From positions 15,122,223 through 15,186,222 of the forward strand of contig NC_080043.1 in assembly GCF_012489685.1 (NCBI RefSeq): DNA of 64,000 nt, in the 5' to 3' direction. This document shows positions 22,378-34,938 of the stretch, one piece after another (within the stretch, counting starts at the first letter, position 1; each line of letters starts with the position of its first letter). The position numbers and the translations under genes were made by a program. Origin of the DNA: Lotus japonicus. Its lineage: Eukaryota; Streptophyta; Magnoliopsida; Fabales; Fabaceae. The notes under the pieces are model-generated. The model worked only from the letters and a program-made list of their open reading frames with translations. It was not told the origin of the DNA and made no database searches.

Positions 22378-23560
22378 AACATTTCTTACAGATCCAACCT
22401 TGATAGAGAGTTTCTCTCAAGATGTTTTCGTCACTTATTTCTTTCCTCCATTGTATCATAGTGCCCAACAATAATGTGTTATCGTCCATCCTTTCTACAC
22501 AACATGATTCCATATTCATTTTCTACAATCCTTCATCTCAGCCCCATTCATCATTTTACCTACCAGTCTACCACACCCTAATTATACTTCTGACCAACCA
22601 TACAAAAATGAATGTTGACTGAATAGTATAAATGAAATCATTCTTAGGAATAATATAACAGAAATAGGCATAAAAAGATAGAGTCGTGTTCCTAAGCTTC
22701 TATCTTTATTATGCCAATCTCATTTGTTTAAAAAAAAACACAATTATTATAAAAACATGCATAAAATGATAGATTTAATATAAAGGTCGACTCTCAAAAC
22801 ACCCATATTTTTATTAGATTGGAAACAAGTTTTTACTTTTTTTTTTGTTTTTTTTGTAAAAAATGGTAGATCAGAGGAAAATCACCTTTGGACTATAAAT
22901 ATGGCTCAATGACATGTTAGAGAGATTAGCAAATATCGGTCCTCGGGTAGGAGCGCCAGAAGATATACATGAGTAGGATTGCCCACCAACTGCAATTTTA
23001 CTGGACACATAGGTTTTGAATCTTCAACCTATGGGAAAATGAGGGCTAAACTCAGAACCTATGGCCAGTTGTGTTTAGTCAAGTTGAAAAAACACATTTT
23101 CACTTAACATAAGGCCCGCCCCTATGGCACAGATCACATCATGAGAAATTTGAATGACATAAGGCTGACTCCTTTACAAAGGCCTCAAAGGTGCGGGGGT
23201 TGGACTAACCCCTCCTTCCACCGGTTTACTTAAGTGCAATGTTGATGGGGCTTCAAAGGGCAATCCGAGACCAACCTTAGCAAGGCAGTCCCACATGCCC
23301 ACGAGCTTCTCGCGGAATATGGCGCAAACGAGTATCCCCGCTTTGAAACACTAGTATAAAAAACCCGTTATATTTGCGGAATGCGACGCAAACAAATCTC
23401 CCATTCTTTTATGTTATTTTTTCATCCCAATAGACACTACACTAGTGTAAAAAAACCCATCATTTAATTTTAAAACCTTCCCAACACACACACGACACCC
23501 CACGGTCTTGTAAGGCATACTAACCGACCCAGTCTGAGAGAGACTGTATATTAGGTTGTG
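22378..23560. other. gene-poor stretch with a LINE RNase H crumb
   Basis: Mostly no signal. 23228-23275 reads KCNVDGASKGNP on the plus strand, typical of the start of a LINE RNase H domain, so 22900-23400 is probably old LINE sequence. The remainder leads into the promoter of the RNA-binding gene. Confidence 0.4.
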
Positions 23561-23569
23561 TTTTCTGCT

Positions 23570-23580
23570 ATATATATACA
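23570..23580 (+). promoter_or_regulatory. TATA box of the PWI-like/RRM gene
   Basis: TATATATATAC about 160 bp upstream of the first ATG (23736). The intervening leader has no ATG, which supports 23736 as the start. Confidence 0.5.
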
Positions 23581-23735
23581 TTCCATTACCATTCCGTCAC
23601 TTTCCTGAGAAAATCTGATTTTCTTTCTGATTTTCCCACGCCAGATTTCAACAATTAGGGTTTCGATTGATCACACGGGATTTTGCCAGAGACAGAGATT
23701 TTTCTGTTAGGGTTTTTTCTCGCTCGGAATTGGTG

Positions 23736-26700
23736 ATGGGGAGTGTCGATCGAGATGATGATGCAAGGACGTTCAAGGTGAACTTCAGCACCGATGGAGT
23801 TGCGAAGCTGATGGAGTGTGTCAAGGAGAAGCTCAAGGAATTCATGGGGGATTACACCGATGACATTCTAGTGGTACGGCCTAAACCGCCACTGTTTACG
23901 AATGAATGAATGAATGCTGTGTGTTTCTAGGTTGTTGGATTGGGTTTTTTGAGAGTAAAATCTGGGCTTGGTTGCAAAATTGTGATTGCCATTTACTGAT
24001 TAGTGAAGTGTTATTCGGAGTATTGTTTTTGGTATGAGTTGTATGATTAAATGAGGAATTTTTGTAGAAAAACCCCTAGAAATTGTGGCTAGAATGATTA
24101 GGGTTTTTGATCGGACGCGTATTTTGGAGTATAGATTAATGTGGAGAGGGGATAATCAAGAAAAATGTTTTTTTTTTCTTAAACTTTTTTCACAAAGTGA
24201 AGGCCACTTGTGGTATTACTATTAACACTGAAGGGTATTACATGTACTGTGTATGGAAATGCATTGCTGGTTATGATGATTACTAATTGCTGTTGACATG
24301 TGAGTTCATGGCCCTGCTGGTTGATAGGTGGAACCTTTGATGCAGATGTCATATTTGTATGGCTTAGGCAGTAGATATTATTTTGTAGATGTATGTGCGT
24401 GTACAATGAGCTTCTTGCAATTATGCTATAAAATGGGTGACATTAAAACATACCATATACATTCCCTTTCTTACAATTATAGATAACTTTTGTGTATTTG
24501 TCTTAGAGATAGACTCACGAATGAGTACAGATTGGTCATTATGCAACCTATATTAAGAGGGAATAAAGGGAGTTGATTTTGGCCCCCCCAACACAGCAAA
24601 TAGCACCCTTCTTTTATGTAGTAATTTCCCTTAATGCCCAGTTACATTATATACCGGGTTCTTAGAACCTCGTACACGTTGAGCATTTATGTTTCGGGAT
24701 GTAAAACCCGGTACATTGAAATACATAAATGCTTTCGGGTTCTAATTCCCAGAAGGTAGTATTAAAACTTTGTTCCGGAAACTAATATTCCCGGAATATT
24801 GAAATGAAGTTTCCGGGTTTGTAAAAAGCTGGCAGTACAATTCCCATTGTATGAGTTCCGGGTGTAATAATTCCGTCAACAGAGCCAAAAAATTCCGGGA
24901 ATTCGTCGGTTTGCACCTGGAGTTTTTACCTTCCGGGTTTTAGAGGAATGGGGTGAGTGCGTGAGGAGAGGTAGAAGATGAAGAGGGAGTTAGTGAGTAA
25001 GGAGAGGTAGAAGATGAAGAGAAGAAGTGAGTGAGTGAAGCGAGGGAGTGAGTGGTGAAGGAGATAATAAGATGGGTGTGGTGCGGTGGGGGGGGGGTGA
25101 GGAGAGTGAGATTGGGGGGGGGTGGGGTTTGTTGTGGGTAGGATAGGAAAAACAACTCCGGGGATTGAAAGTTATCATGAATAAACAGACTATTTTCATG
25201 AATGAAAACACTTCTTAGGTGATTGGGTCATGTCATTGTCAGGAAAATGCAACCGACCCTCCAATGAGAAAAGCAGATCCAATGGAAGAAGACCAGACCC
25301 TAAAATGTTTGAGGAACCATTTTAAAAGACTTTGTTAGGATTTATTTAAAGTTGCTTAATACAGTCCAATGGCATCATTTGGTTCATCTAGCCAACTGTA
25401 CGTACTGAGACAATGCTTGATTGTTTTTGTTATTGTTGCATTGATGCGGACTTGCTGTACATTCAGTTATGGTGTATAATTTTGAATTGTAGATCTTCTT
25501 TGTTTATGTCTTAAGAATTTCTTCATTATCTGTAAACCACTTGTTACTGTGCATGTTAGTTGCATGCGGTTATGTAACCTCTGTCTCTCTCCTCTTTTTG
25601 AAAAAAATTAATAGTAAATATGCCGTGTTTGGAGGAATTTACCCGTGAATACAGGCAACTGCTATGAGCTATTAAAATTTTTGTATGTTGAATTTGACTT
25701 TATTGAGTGAACTGAAGTTTACCTTATGCATTGACAGGAATATGTTATTGTGTTATTGAGGAATGGTAAGCGCAAAGACCAAGCTAGGAATGAGTTGAAT
25801 GTTTTTTTGGGGGATGACAGTGACTCTTTTGTATCCTGGTAATTTCAGTTTTAGTCTTTCTTTTACTCTTTGATGGATATTTTGAGGTTAATTTAATTGC
25901 ATGTAATTTAGTCTTTACACTCGTAATTCTATTTTCTAATTCATATGCATATTGTGTTAACAGGCTGTGGGATCATTTGGATTTGAATTTAGGTTTATAT
26001 GTAAAACCTGAAGAATTGCAGGTTGAAGATCCTAAGGTTATATCAGAAGTCCAAGCTGGGGGGGATGTTTTTCAGCATTCAAATTCACAGTCAGAAAGAG
26101 GAAAATCTAATAAGTTACCTAGAAGTCGGCGTAATAGAGATTGGAAAGGACTGGTGAGTAGAGAAGCTGAACCACATTCTATTCAAAGTTCTGAGGTTGA
26201 CAACCCTCATTTAAAGGGGAATGCCCCGCCTAAACTCAATCGTGATCCAAGGTCATTATCTCCCAAACCTCTTGTTCAGAGAAAAAGAGGCCGAGCTGAT
26301 GAACAACAGAGGACAAAGGTTTGAAAACTGCTGATATTTGCCTGATGTAATGTTTACACTGACATTCTATTAAACTAAGTTCTTTTTAATGGCGTTTCAA
26401 AAATAATTATGATCTTATTATGCTAGTTAATATAAGTGAGGGTGGGTATATATACAATTGAAGAGTGGAGTAGTAGTTGCTTTAATTATCTTATTTTCAC
26501 TAATTGTCAACACTCATGCTTGCCTTTTCATAAATTAATTATTAATTATGTTAGTGAAATATGTACAAGAGAAATGTATTAATTGCATCAATCTGAGGCC
26601 TTATATTTTATCTGTGCTTATTTATCTTAGATGGATTCTATTCTCTGTTTCCATAACTTGAGAAAATAAATGCTATCCGCAACACAGTTTGCTTGTTGTC

Positions 26701-29700
26701 TTCTTATTTTCCTCTCCATTTTTGCATGTTGTTTCTCAATAGAATCTTCTGAACATCTAATTGAGTATTTTCGACAGAGGGATGTTGTATCACATGCTGC
26801 TCCTCGACGGCTGCTTCAATTTGCAGTTCGAGATGCAGTGGCTACTTCAAGGACAACCAATCCGAGCACGTCAGTGGAGCCTTCCTTAAAACGTCTTCGT
26901 TCTGTAGTTTCTACATCCTCTGGTGATTCATCTTTGACGGAACACCCTCAGCGTTTGCAACCTGCTTCCCGGGTGTCAAATCCAATGGCTTCAGTGCTTA
27001 AGGCTGTAGCAGAAGCTGCAGAAGATGTGATGAAGTCCAAATCCTCAGGAAGTGTATTTAATAGACTTGGTTCTGGTAGGAATTCATCAGTCGATAAGAG
27101 CCAACTTGAAGATAATTTCCAACATCAGGAGCAAAATCAATCATTGTATCTTCAAAGATCTGGTTACAATGGGCAGCGTCCTGCAAACACAACCATAATG
27201 GAACATGAAACAGGAGCTCATTCTGATTCTGCTTCAGATAATGAAGGGTTTCATGATGTAGACGTCATGGGTCATAGGGTGACAGAAATTTCTCAGTTTA
27301 GCTCCTCTGGTGGAAATGCTGATGATAGTTTGCGTCTGAAACGGAACCGAGAACAGGAGAAACCTGTTGCTGCACGTGCTTCTCATAAAATAGTGAATAT
27401 TTCTGTTAATGTAAATACTTGGAAGCCACCACAGTATCAGGAACCGAGCCAGGTTGCACAATTAGCTGGTCATAAAGCCTCCGATCATGAAACAGGAGCT
27501 CACAGATCTGGCATGCAACTGATGGAGGATAATACCAACACTTCGAAAGTTAGCAACGGGAATGTGAGTTCTTCATTTATACATACGTATCTGAGAGACT
27601 AGTTTTCTGTTTAAAATTAGTGAAATATAAATATTTTGCCCCAGTGAAATATAGCTCTTTCTCAACTTTGTTTCCTTAGTTTTTCTTTATATTACATATC
27701 TCCTTTGATGTTTGGTTTTTATTGAAAAGACTACAAAGTTCTGTTAAATCAATCAGAACATAAGGGGTGTGCACACTCTGGCCTTACTTTTAACTCCCTT
27801 CAAATTTGTTTATTTATCACTTAACCTCTTCGAATTTTATGTTTATGTGTCTGGAGGTTCTGTTTTGTTTGACTGAGCTTAAGTGGTTCAAACTTCAGAG
27901 AAGTAAGTTGTGAGAGGATTATACTTAAGGGGATAAAGTTTATTGTACCTGATACTATAACTAATATCACATGCTCGAGTGTTTAGCCATAGATTGTTGA
28001 CATTTATATTATGGCATTTAACAGGCAAATCCTTCTCCAGATGTTCAGAAAGAGTCTAGCAAGTCACAGTTATGTATTTCTGGTAAGTTTTAAATCTTCA
28101 GTGGGAATTTTTTTTCTGAGCCACATGTGAAGATTATTTTGCTGGTCATTTAAATAAATATTTTTATTGAATGGCTTGTCACATGAGCTACACATTTTGC
28201 TATGTTCTTTTTTCTCTCTACTTTTATATTTTAATATTATAACATACCACATGAAGATTTAGGAGATTAATCAGGTCTCGAACTGATTGCATCTTTTATG
28301 TATTCCCAGGTTCTAGTCTTGCTGGTCGTCCTTTGGAAGACGTTGAATCCAGAACCATTTTTGTTAGCAATGTAAATAACTCTTACTCTGTTATTTTTTT
28401 GGGGGGGGGGGGGTGAAGGCTTAGAATTTGTTTGATTTCTGAAGTTGGATTATATACAGGTTCATTTTGCTGCTACCAAAGATGGCCTGTCTCGACATTT
28501 TAATAAATTTGGGGAAGTGTTGAAAGTGATTATAGTTACTGATGCTGCAACCGGGCAGCCAAAAGGGTAAGATGTTTCAGAATTTTGTTTTGCTCATTAT
28601 ATATCCAGTTTATTTTGGTGGAACTTAATATTGGCTTATATTTACTTGAGCAGAGCAGCTTATGTTGAGTTCATGCGAAAAGAAGCAGCAGATAATGCAT
28701 TATCTCTAGATGGCACTTCTTTCATGTCCCGGATTCTCAAGGTATTGATCACAGCTTGGCACTTTAGTTATCTAGAGGTTCCCCCCCCCCCCCCCCCCCT
28801 AATTTTTGTTTTTTTTCTGGTATTTTCTCCGTTAATCTCTTTTCTGAAATTCTTTTTCATTTTGAAGAATGTCAATTTCTCTAGTCACTATTAATAATTT
28901 TGTGAGTGTGTTGGCATATCCATAATTAAAGAGGTGCTTTGTCTCGCTTAGTTAGTTGTAATTTCCAGTCATTGTGTTAGGAACCCAATTGCAAGGTATG
29001 TGACTTGAGTCCCACATTGAAAGTATGGGATTCTAATGCGGGGTTTATAAGGCCTTGGGCTCTCCAACTACAACAGCTAGCTTTTGTGGTGTGGTTCTCC
29101 CAAGGCTTTTATCACATTGTCAGGAAAATGTCAACTTTGTCATCTTGATACGAAAATATCTTGATAATTGTACAACCCAACCAATACAGAGAAAAGGAAA
29201 ACAAACTGTGATGTGTTTTTAAGCTGAAATATTCTGATGAATGAGATCCAAAGGTGCAAGATAAACAGTCTGGACTTTGGAGCCTGTTTGAATTGCATTT
29301 GAAACAAAAGTAGAAGTCCTTTAATGGGATTGCATTCAACATAGAGCTTTCACGTTTATTGCCTCATTTACTGTGTGTTTCCTTTTTTTATAGCCTTGAA
29401 AACTGTGATAACTTTAAAAAAGTGGTCTCTGACCACCCTATTAGTCCTCTCCCAATAACTACTTTCCACTCTTTTTTCCTACCATCTCTCCTTAGTAGAA
29501 GAACTAATTCAGGTTGTCAAACAGTTAAAAACTAATTGGCTGGCTAATTACCTCCTACACCCAAAAAACAACTTTGCCTTGTCCTCAACATGGAGCTTTC
29601 ACGTTTATTGCCTCTTTTACTGTGTTAACGCCATTTTCTCTAGGCTGCTTCAAGCCCAAAACTGGTTTTTGTTCTAAAGTTCAGGCAAGGTCTCTTCTTA

Positions 29701-32076
29701 AACCTTTACCTTGAGGACAAGGTGAATGTTCAGCGGGGGAGGAGTATTGATAGGTAGCCCCTTTCACGTTTATTGCCTCATTTACTGTGTTAAGGCCATT
29801 TTCTCTAGGCTGCCTCAAGCCCAAAACTGGTTTTTGTTCTAAAGTTCAGGCAAGGTCTCTTCTTAAACCTTTACCTTGAGGACAAGGTGAATGTTCAGCG
29901 GGGGAGTATTGATAGGTAGCCCCTTTCTCGGTTAATTAGGTAGTTAGTAGATAGTTGAAGGGAGTTAATTAGTTAGATAGTGGGATAGACTGATAGAGAA
30001 TATTATAAACAAGAGAGTTAGAGATGATGATCATCTTTGGGGATCATTTCTAATTGGGAAATGGGAAAGGGGCCGAGACTCTGGAATACTGTGCAACCGC
30101 TATAGTTTCATTTGACATTCTTGAATAATATTAGCTCTGTTCTTCCTTTTGGCTGGGTCCGATCAACATGTGCCCCTCGTAAAGCACCTGAAGTAAAGAC
30201 TCCAAACACCTGTTTATCAACCTCTCTTTGCATGCCATTTTAGGGTGGGATATTGAGCTAATCTTGAGTTTAGTTCCAGATTGTTCAGAAGATTCTCTGA
30301 CCACAACTGACCACATCCTGTTTTAATTGTTGCATTTTGAGGTCAATATCCTGCTCTTTTTCTAAGTGCTCTCATTCTTAATTATTAATGAATATGAGAG
30401 ATGGCAGTGTAAGTTTTCCATTACAATACATCTGCCTGTCCATGTTTTGAGGATCCCGCTGAACGGGCTTTGCTTCTCGTTTTATAGTTTCTTCTTCTGT
30501 GGTTCCTTCCAACATGACCCAAAGATGCTCGATCTTGAAAGGATGTTCAAATTTACATCTTATTGTTCATATTTTGAGGATCATGCTGAGCGGGCTTTCC
30601 TCCCGTTTTAGAATTTCTTCTTCTGCGGTACCCTCCAACATGGCCCGAAGATGCTGGATTTTGAAAAAATGTTCAAATTTAAATTTCTCATTCACACCCA
30701 AAGCCTAACTTTTCTTTCTTGGTATTCTTCTTTATTGTTGGAAACTCTTCCCCTTGTCACCTTTCTCCGTTGCTGCCTTTAGTCCCACTGGAACTCTCCG
30801 CACAGCTAGGCAGTGTTCGATCCTACCTTAGCAGTCGCCATGCCATCCCTGTGCCTTTAACTTTAAATTGACTATTACCTTCACTTAAGTAGCTTTTTGA
30901 AATGGAATTGCTCCTGCTGTAATTCTTGATTGGCTATTTCCTCCCCCTTACCCTTTTTGGATCACCCAATTTTTTCTCACGTATCAAGCAATATGCATCA
31001 GCTTCAATAAGGACTAGGGTGAGTGAAACTTAAGTTCTCTCTCCTCTCACCTTTGTTGTTCGTCATGGCCCAGTGTGAATCTCGAACTGCTCTCTGTACT
31101 CTTGCGCTGAGCCTAACCAAATCTCATGTGGATTCTGGAATGCACCTAATGATTGTGTTCCTGAACATGGAACAAGAGATACTCATGGTGCAAGACGCCC
31201 ACCACTGAAACGAATATAGTGCACACCCTTCCATTGCCACCATAGCTGCAATCATGTGGTCTTCCTTGGATACCCCATCAATTAGAAATACCACAATGCA
31301 ATTCAATTCAATTCAATTCACCCAGCCTTATGAGTCATTGCCCTTGAAAACTGGAATTTCAATCTTCCTCCTGTTTTGATATTCTCTTTCCATTTGTCCT
31401 CTGATTGTGTTCTCTTGATCTAAATTGAAGCTGTGACTTCTCCCTGCCGTGTCTGACTACATCTCCTCGATTCTGGTCGAAATCTCCTGCATGTTGCTTC
31501 GTTGCTTCTGATATGTTTGCATCCATTGACTCCTGGGTCGATAGCAGTGTATGATTTACTAGTATATGTGTGTGTCGTATGTCTGTTGTCTGTGTGCATG
31601 CGTGCGTGTTATAAACAGACCTTCAAAAAAAATTATTGATAAATGCACATCTTATGAGCCTGCTATCATATAATATAGCATGTCATAAATTTTTGAAGAT
31701 TTTAAGATAAAAACAAGGTTTGAGAACTATTAGTTATGCAATTTACTATCTATTGCAGGTTGTGATGAAAAGTGCTGCACATCAAGAATCAACTCCAACC
31801 ATGGGATGGCCACGCATTCTTAGGGGATCTCCATTTTCTACTGCTAGGTTTTCCCGAGTTCCCTTTCCAAGAGGTATTCCTGGTGCTTTTAGACCTCGGC
31901 CTCCATTAAAAGTGGGTGCTAGGAGTATGCAATGGAAGCGGGATGCTCAGGGTAGTCCATCTGACAATGGTTCAGCCTTGACTACTGGCAATATTGGTAT
32001 GCCTTCTCCTTCTGCTCGTGGACTCACCTATGTTAGAACAGAATCTAAGCCAGAAGGCAGTTCAGGTACCACGTAA
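23736..32076 (+). CDS. RNA-binding protein with Nab2/PWI-like N-terminus and C-terminal RRM
   Basis: Probable nuclear mRNA-processing/poly(A)-RNA-binding protein, 670 aa. Exons: 23736-23873, 25738-25838, 25964-26318, 26778-27563, 28025-28082, 28310-28371, 28460-28566, 28654-28741, 31759-32076; all junctions GT-AG and in phase. N-terminal helical fold (aa 1-95) with DYTDDILVEYVIVLLRNGK and GDDSDSFVSWLWDHL, as in Nab2/ZC3H14 PWI-like domains. A basic Ser/Arg-rich segment (aa 115-198) contains an NLS-like RKRGR. The middle is long and disordered. The RRM lies at about aa 495-568: RNP2 IFVSNV, RNP1 KGAAYVEF. The tail is Arg/Gly/Pro-rich. No CCCH fingers were found. Intron 1 (1.9 kb) and intron 8 (3.0 kb) hold transposon debris. 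An alternative last exon is possible (32259-32536). Confidence 0.85.
24645..24945. repeat. cluster of TTCCGGG/CCCGGAA motifs in intron 1
   Basis: About ten occurrences of CCGGGTTT, TTCCGGG, CCCGGAA or one-off variants within 300 bp, in both orientations. The pattern resembles the subterminal repeats of a DNA transposon. Similar motifs recur at 51040-51620. Ends and TIRs were not identified. Confidence 0.55.
24946..25145 (+). repeat. GA/GT-rich minisatellite-like stretch
   Basis: A GAGGAGAGGTAGAAGATGAAGAG-like unit appears twice (about 24961-24983 and 25001-25023), followed by GTGAGTGAGTG runs and G-runs. It is purine-rich and low-complexity, within intron 1. Confidence 0.7.
28781..28799. repeat. 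C19 homopolymer in intron 8
   Basis: Nineteen consecutive C, 40 bp past the exon-8 donor. A G13 run lies at 28401-28413 in intron 6. Confidence 0.9.
28975..29114 (+). mobile_element. solo LTR of a TRIM-like element with 5-bp target duplication
   Basis: 140 bp beginning TGTTAG and ending TTATCA, flanked by CATTG on both sides (28970-28974 and 29115-29119). It is homologous to the two LTRs of the element at 38971-39383 (shared TTTATAAGGCCTTGGGCTCT). Small size, TG...CA ends and a perfect 5-bp duplication mark a solo LTR of a short LTR retrotransposon in intron 8. Confidence 0.85.
29592..30165 (+). mobile_element. 3' end of an LTR retrotransposon with tandemly duplicated tail
   Basis: A segment of about 160 bp (TTTATTGCCTC... 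to TTGATAGGTAG) occurs twice in tandem, about 29594-29757 and 29763-29921, with a fragment of a third near 29345. Each copy ends in a polypurine tract (AGCGGGGGAG), typical of the 3' end of the internal region. A candidate LTR follows at 29910-30165 with TGAT...ATCA ends and an internal TATTATAAA. No right-hand target duplication can be tested, because the left side is internal element sequence. Confidence 0.6.
30446..30690. repeat. diverged tandem duplication, about 120-bp unit
   Basis: Two units (about 30446-30565 and 30570-30690) share TTTTGAGGATC, CGGGCTTT, TTTCTTCTTCTG and AAGATGCT. They lie in intron 8 of the RNA-binding gene, in sequence that may be retroelement-derived. No further copies are seen. 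Confidence 0.7.
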
Positions 32077-32258
32077 TTCAATCTTATCATTGTAGCAGAC
32101 TAAGGTGGCCTGAGGTTCATTTCTGGTGGCATAAATGGTAAAAAAAATTGATTCATGGAGACACCTGCTGGAATTTCTTCTGTACATGGAGGATATTTGA
32201 ATGCATGTAGGTTGTACATGACGTTTAATAAATGCCTATTCTTCGTCTTCAATTGAAG

Positions 32259-32536
32259 CTACAGAAAGGGAAGACAGTGATTTTGTTGGAATGAAAGGCG
32301 AGAAGAATGTAATGGAAATATCTGGGAATTATCCATACAGCTTAAGTGTGTGTGGGCAAGGTGGACATTGCAATTTGCATGGTATTTTTGTTTCGGCTGA
32401 GTCTATCTACTTTATGGTTGGAAGTGTTACTGGTAAAAGATTAATAGAGAATTGGATAAAAAGGGTAAAGTTGAGCTTTGTTATAGACTGCGTCATTTAT
32501 TTCATTAATGTAATTAAATTTTTATTCTTTCTATAA
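32259..32536 (+). other. possible alternative terminal exon of the RNA-binding gene
   Basis: If exon 9 is spliced at the AG|GTACC donor (last base 32065) to the acceptor ending at 32258 (pyrimidine-rich TTCTTCGTCTTCAATTGAAG), the frame stays open for about 93 codons to 32536. The first part is acidic and basic (TEREDSDF...KGEKN), while the end is hydrophobic and intron-like. The simpler model, used above, stops at 32074-32076. Confidence 0.3.
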
Positions 32537-32539
32537 TGT

Positions 32540-33084
32540 TACAATTTCGAACTTACAGTTGATGATACTTTTGTAATTTTCTTACATGTCTATTCAGAAT
32601 AATTTATCATTTCATCTGGTAGCTACTCTGCAGTTAAACAACAATACAAATTTTTTAGGGAAAAATCCATTTGAATACACGTTGCTCGTGGCCTGCTATA
32701 CAGTTTGGGCATAGTTTTTTTCCCCAGTTTCAGTTAAGTAAAACGAAGTAATTGGTATTTTGTGTGGATAAAATTCTGGTCAATAGAAGATTGTTTTCAT
32801 AAGGTTAAGGTTCACTTGTAGTGTCCTGTCTTCGATGCTTCACTCATAAAGTTGCTCACTGTGATTCAGCTGTTTGAGGACTATTGGATATATTACTAAA
32901 TTAATTAATTAAGTAGATTGAGTGGTTGATTCAATTTTAGAGATGCATTTACAGTTATCTCTTTCTCTCCCTCTCTTCTGTTATCTTCTTCCTCTTGCTC
33001 AGCATTTTGAGTTCTCAAAGCAGCCGCAGAATTTATGGGTCCTTCCACCATTGCATTTACTGTCTCTTACATTGTGGTTGTTGA
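32540..33084. other. intergenic, no gene recognised
   Basis: 3' flank of the RNA-binding gene; AT-rich, no domain or RNA gene seen. Confidence 0.4.
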
Positions 33085-33093
33085 AAACAACAA

Positions 33094-33358
33094 GGCTAAA
33101 ATGCACTTTTGGCCCCTGATGTTTCAAGTTTGTGCAAATTCTGCCCCTACTCTATTTTTGTCGATGTTTCTACCCCTCATGTTTTCAAACAATGCATCGT
33201 CTACCCCTCATGTTTTCAAACAGTGCATCGTCTACCCCTCCGTCAGGGGTAGACGGTGCACTGTTTGAAAACATGAGGGGTAGAAACATCGACAAAAATA
33301 GATAGGGGCAGAATTTGCACAAACTTGAAACATCAGGGGCCAAAAATGCTTTTTAGCC
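33094..33358. mobile_element. MULE-type foldback MITE with 9-bp target duplication
   Basis: 265 bp forming a near-perfect inverted repeat from GGCTAAAATGCAC to the matching ...TTTTTAGCC. It is flanked on both sides by AAACAACAA (33085-33093 and 33359-33367). A 9-bp duplication with long TIRs is the Mutator-superfamily signature. The interior has a short direct duplication of CTACCCCTCATGTTTTCAAA near the loop. No coding capacity. Confidence 0.9.
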
Positions 33359-33367
33359 AAACAACAA

Positions 33368-34930
33368 TGATATATACACAACTCATTTCTTATACACTTC
33401 ATTTTCACATATTTTTATTTCTATCTGAAAATACTAAGAACATCTCCATTGTGGCTTGCTTATATGGGTTGTTTAACATTATTCTTGTGGAGCTAAAATG
33501 TCACATAGGATATATGTAACTTATTTTAACTGATGCATATTTTGTCCCTAGCGTAGTTTCTGATTTTATTTTTGGTTATATCACAATAACCCATATTTTT
33601 ATAATTTTTTTATTTCCACCTAGGCTTGATTTAAATTAAATATTAGTGCAATTTAATTTAATTAATATTTTAAAAAATCATAAAATTAACACAGTAAATT
33701 AAAATAAAAATTATTTAATTTTTAAAAACAGAAAACAGTTTTAAAAACTGTAATAAAACAAAGTATTTGAATTTGCCTTATGTTAGGGAATTACCTAATT
33801 TTTTGGTGTAAAACATGTGTTCCCCTTCGGAAATAATGAGTCGGGAACATCCATATCATTGTCAGGCTAACTCTCTTGACGAGATTTTTTTTCCATCCAT
33901 AAGACTCGAATCCGAGACTTTGCTTAAGAGGAATCAAGTATGTACCACTTGAACCAATCATTCGTTAGTAAGAAATTGCCTATTTGAACATATTTAAGTC
34001 TTTTTTTATTTTAATAAATTTAAGGTTTATTTTCTCACGTGACAAACAAATTTTTTTTTGAATTTGAGTAAAAGAGGTTTTATAATGATCACTCTATTTA
34101 TTATAAATATTTTATTTTATATTTCTATAAACAAGCTACCTACCGCTTTGAGCAAGGCCATTCAGCTTTTGGGGGTGAAATTCAGCTTTTCCAGATTACC
34201 TCAAACACATCAACAACACAACATCATAAGGTCAGTCTCTCATGTTTCTGCCACCGATCCACCACTATCTTGTTGTCGGAAATCATTATCCTTTCGGTTT
34301 TTCAATTTTTGTTCCTCAATTGATGCGAAGCAATAGAGAATTTGTTGGAATTCGATTCAGAATTAGGGTTTGTAATTTGGGATCGTTTTCCATTAGGAGG
34401 AGTTTTAGCCGATTTGATTCCTTGTTTTTCGAATATTTTCTGTCAATTTTTCATGATCGATCCATCAATAGCATCATATCAAGTCCTTGATATTGAGGAA
34501 TTATTTGGCCATAATTGTGGACTTGATGTGGCCGCAAAGACCTCAAAATCCATGTTATGGCGGCCACAATCGCGGTTGCGGACCATGATTTAAAACCTTT
34601 ATATGGTTGTGTTTATTGTCAATGATATCAGGTTGGCATTGAATTTAGACTGTCATTTAGTTTGGGTCCTATATTCTCTTTTTGGTCTTAACCAAGGCAT
34701 TCCCACAGCCGAGGCTTTGAGATCACATTTGAAGTGGGTTGGCCTCTCCCAACAAATCATTCTCCATACACACGGCCCAGAGACACACAATTATTTGTCT
34801 TTAAATTTTAGATTTAGATTTTACCATGTACTAAAAAATAGCATATTCAAGTTTAATCTACTGCTTCATCTAAAAAGCTTTGAAGTTTGCTTGTCAAACA
34901 GTTTGTTGCTGTAAACTACATAGTTTGGCT
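33368..34930. other. intergenic and probable promoter/5' UTR of the SUGP1-like gene
   Basis: 33370-34050 is AT-rich with no gene. 34190-34380 has a leader-like composition. A 3' splice-site-like TTTGGCTGTTAG lies just before the ATG at 34939, so a 5'-UTR intron is likely. Its donor was not fixed. Confidence 0.35.
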
Positions 34931-34938
34931 GTTAGCTA

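Noticed and set aside
26670..27602. Open frame that starts with a signal-peptide-like hydrophobic segment and would suggest a secreted protein
   Set aside because: The hydrophobic start is translation of a pyrimidine-rich 3' intron end. The true exon begins at 26778 after CGACAG and continues the RNA-binding gene in frame.
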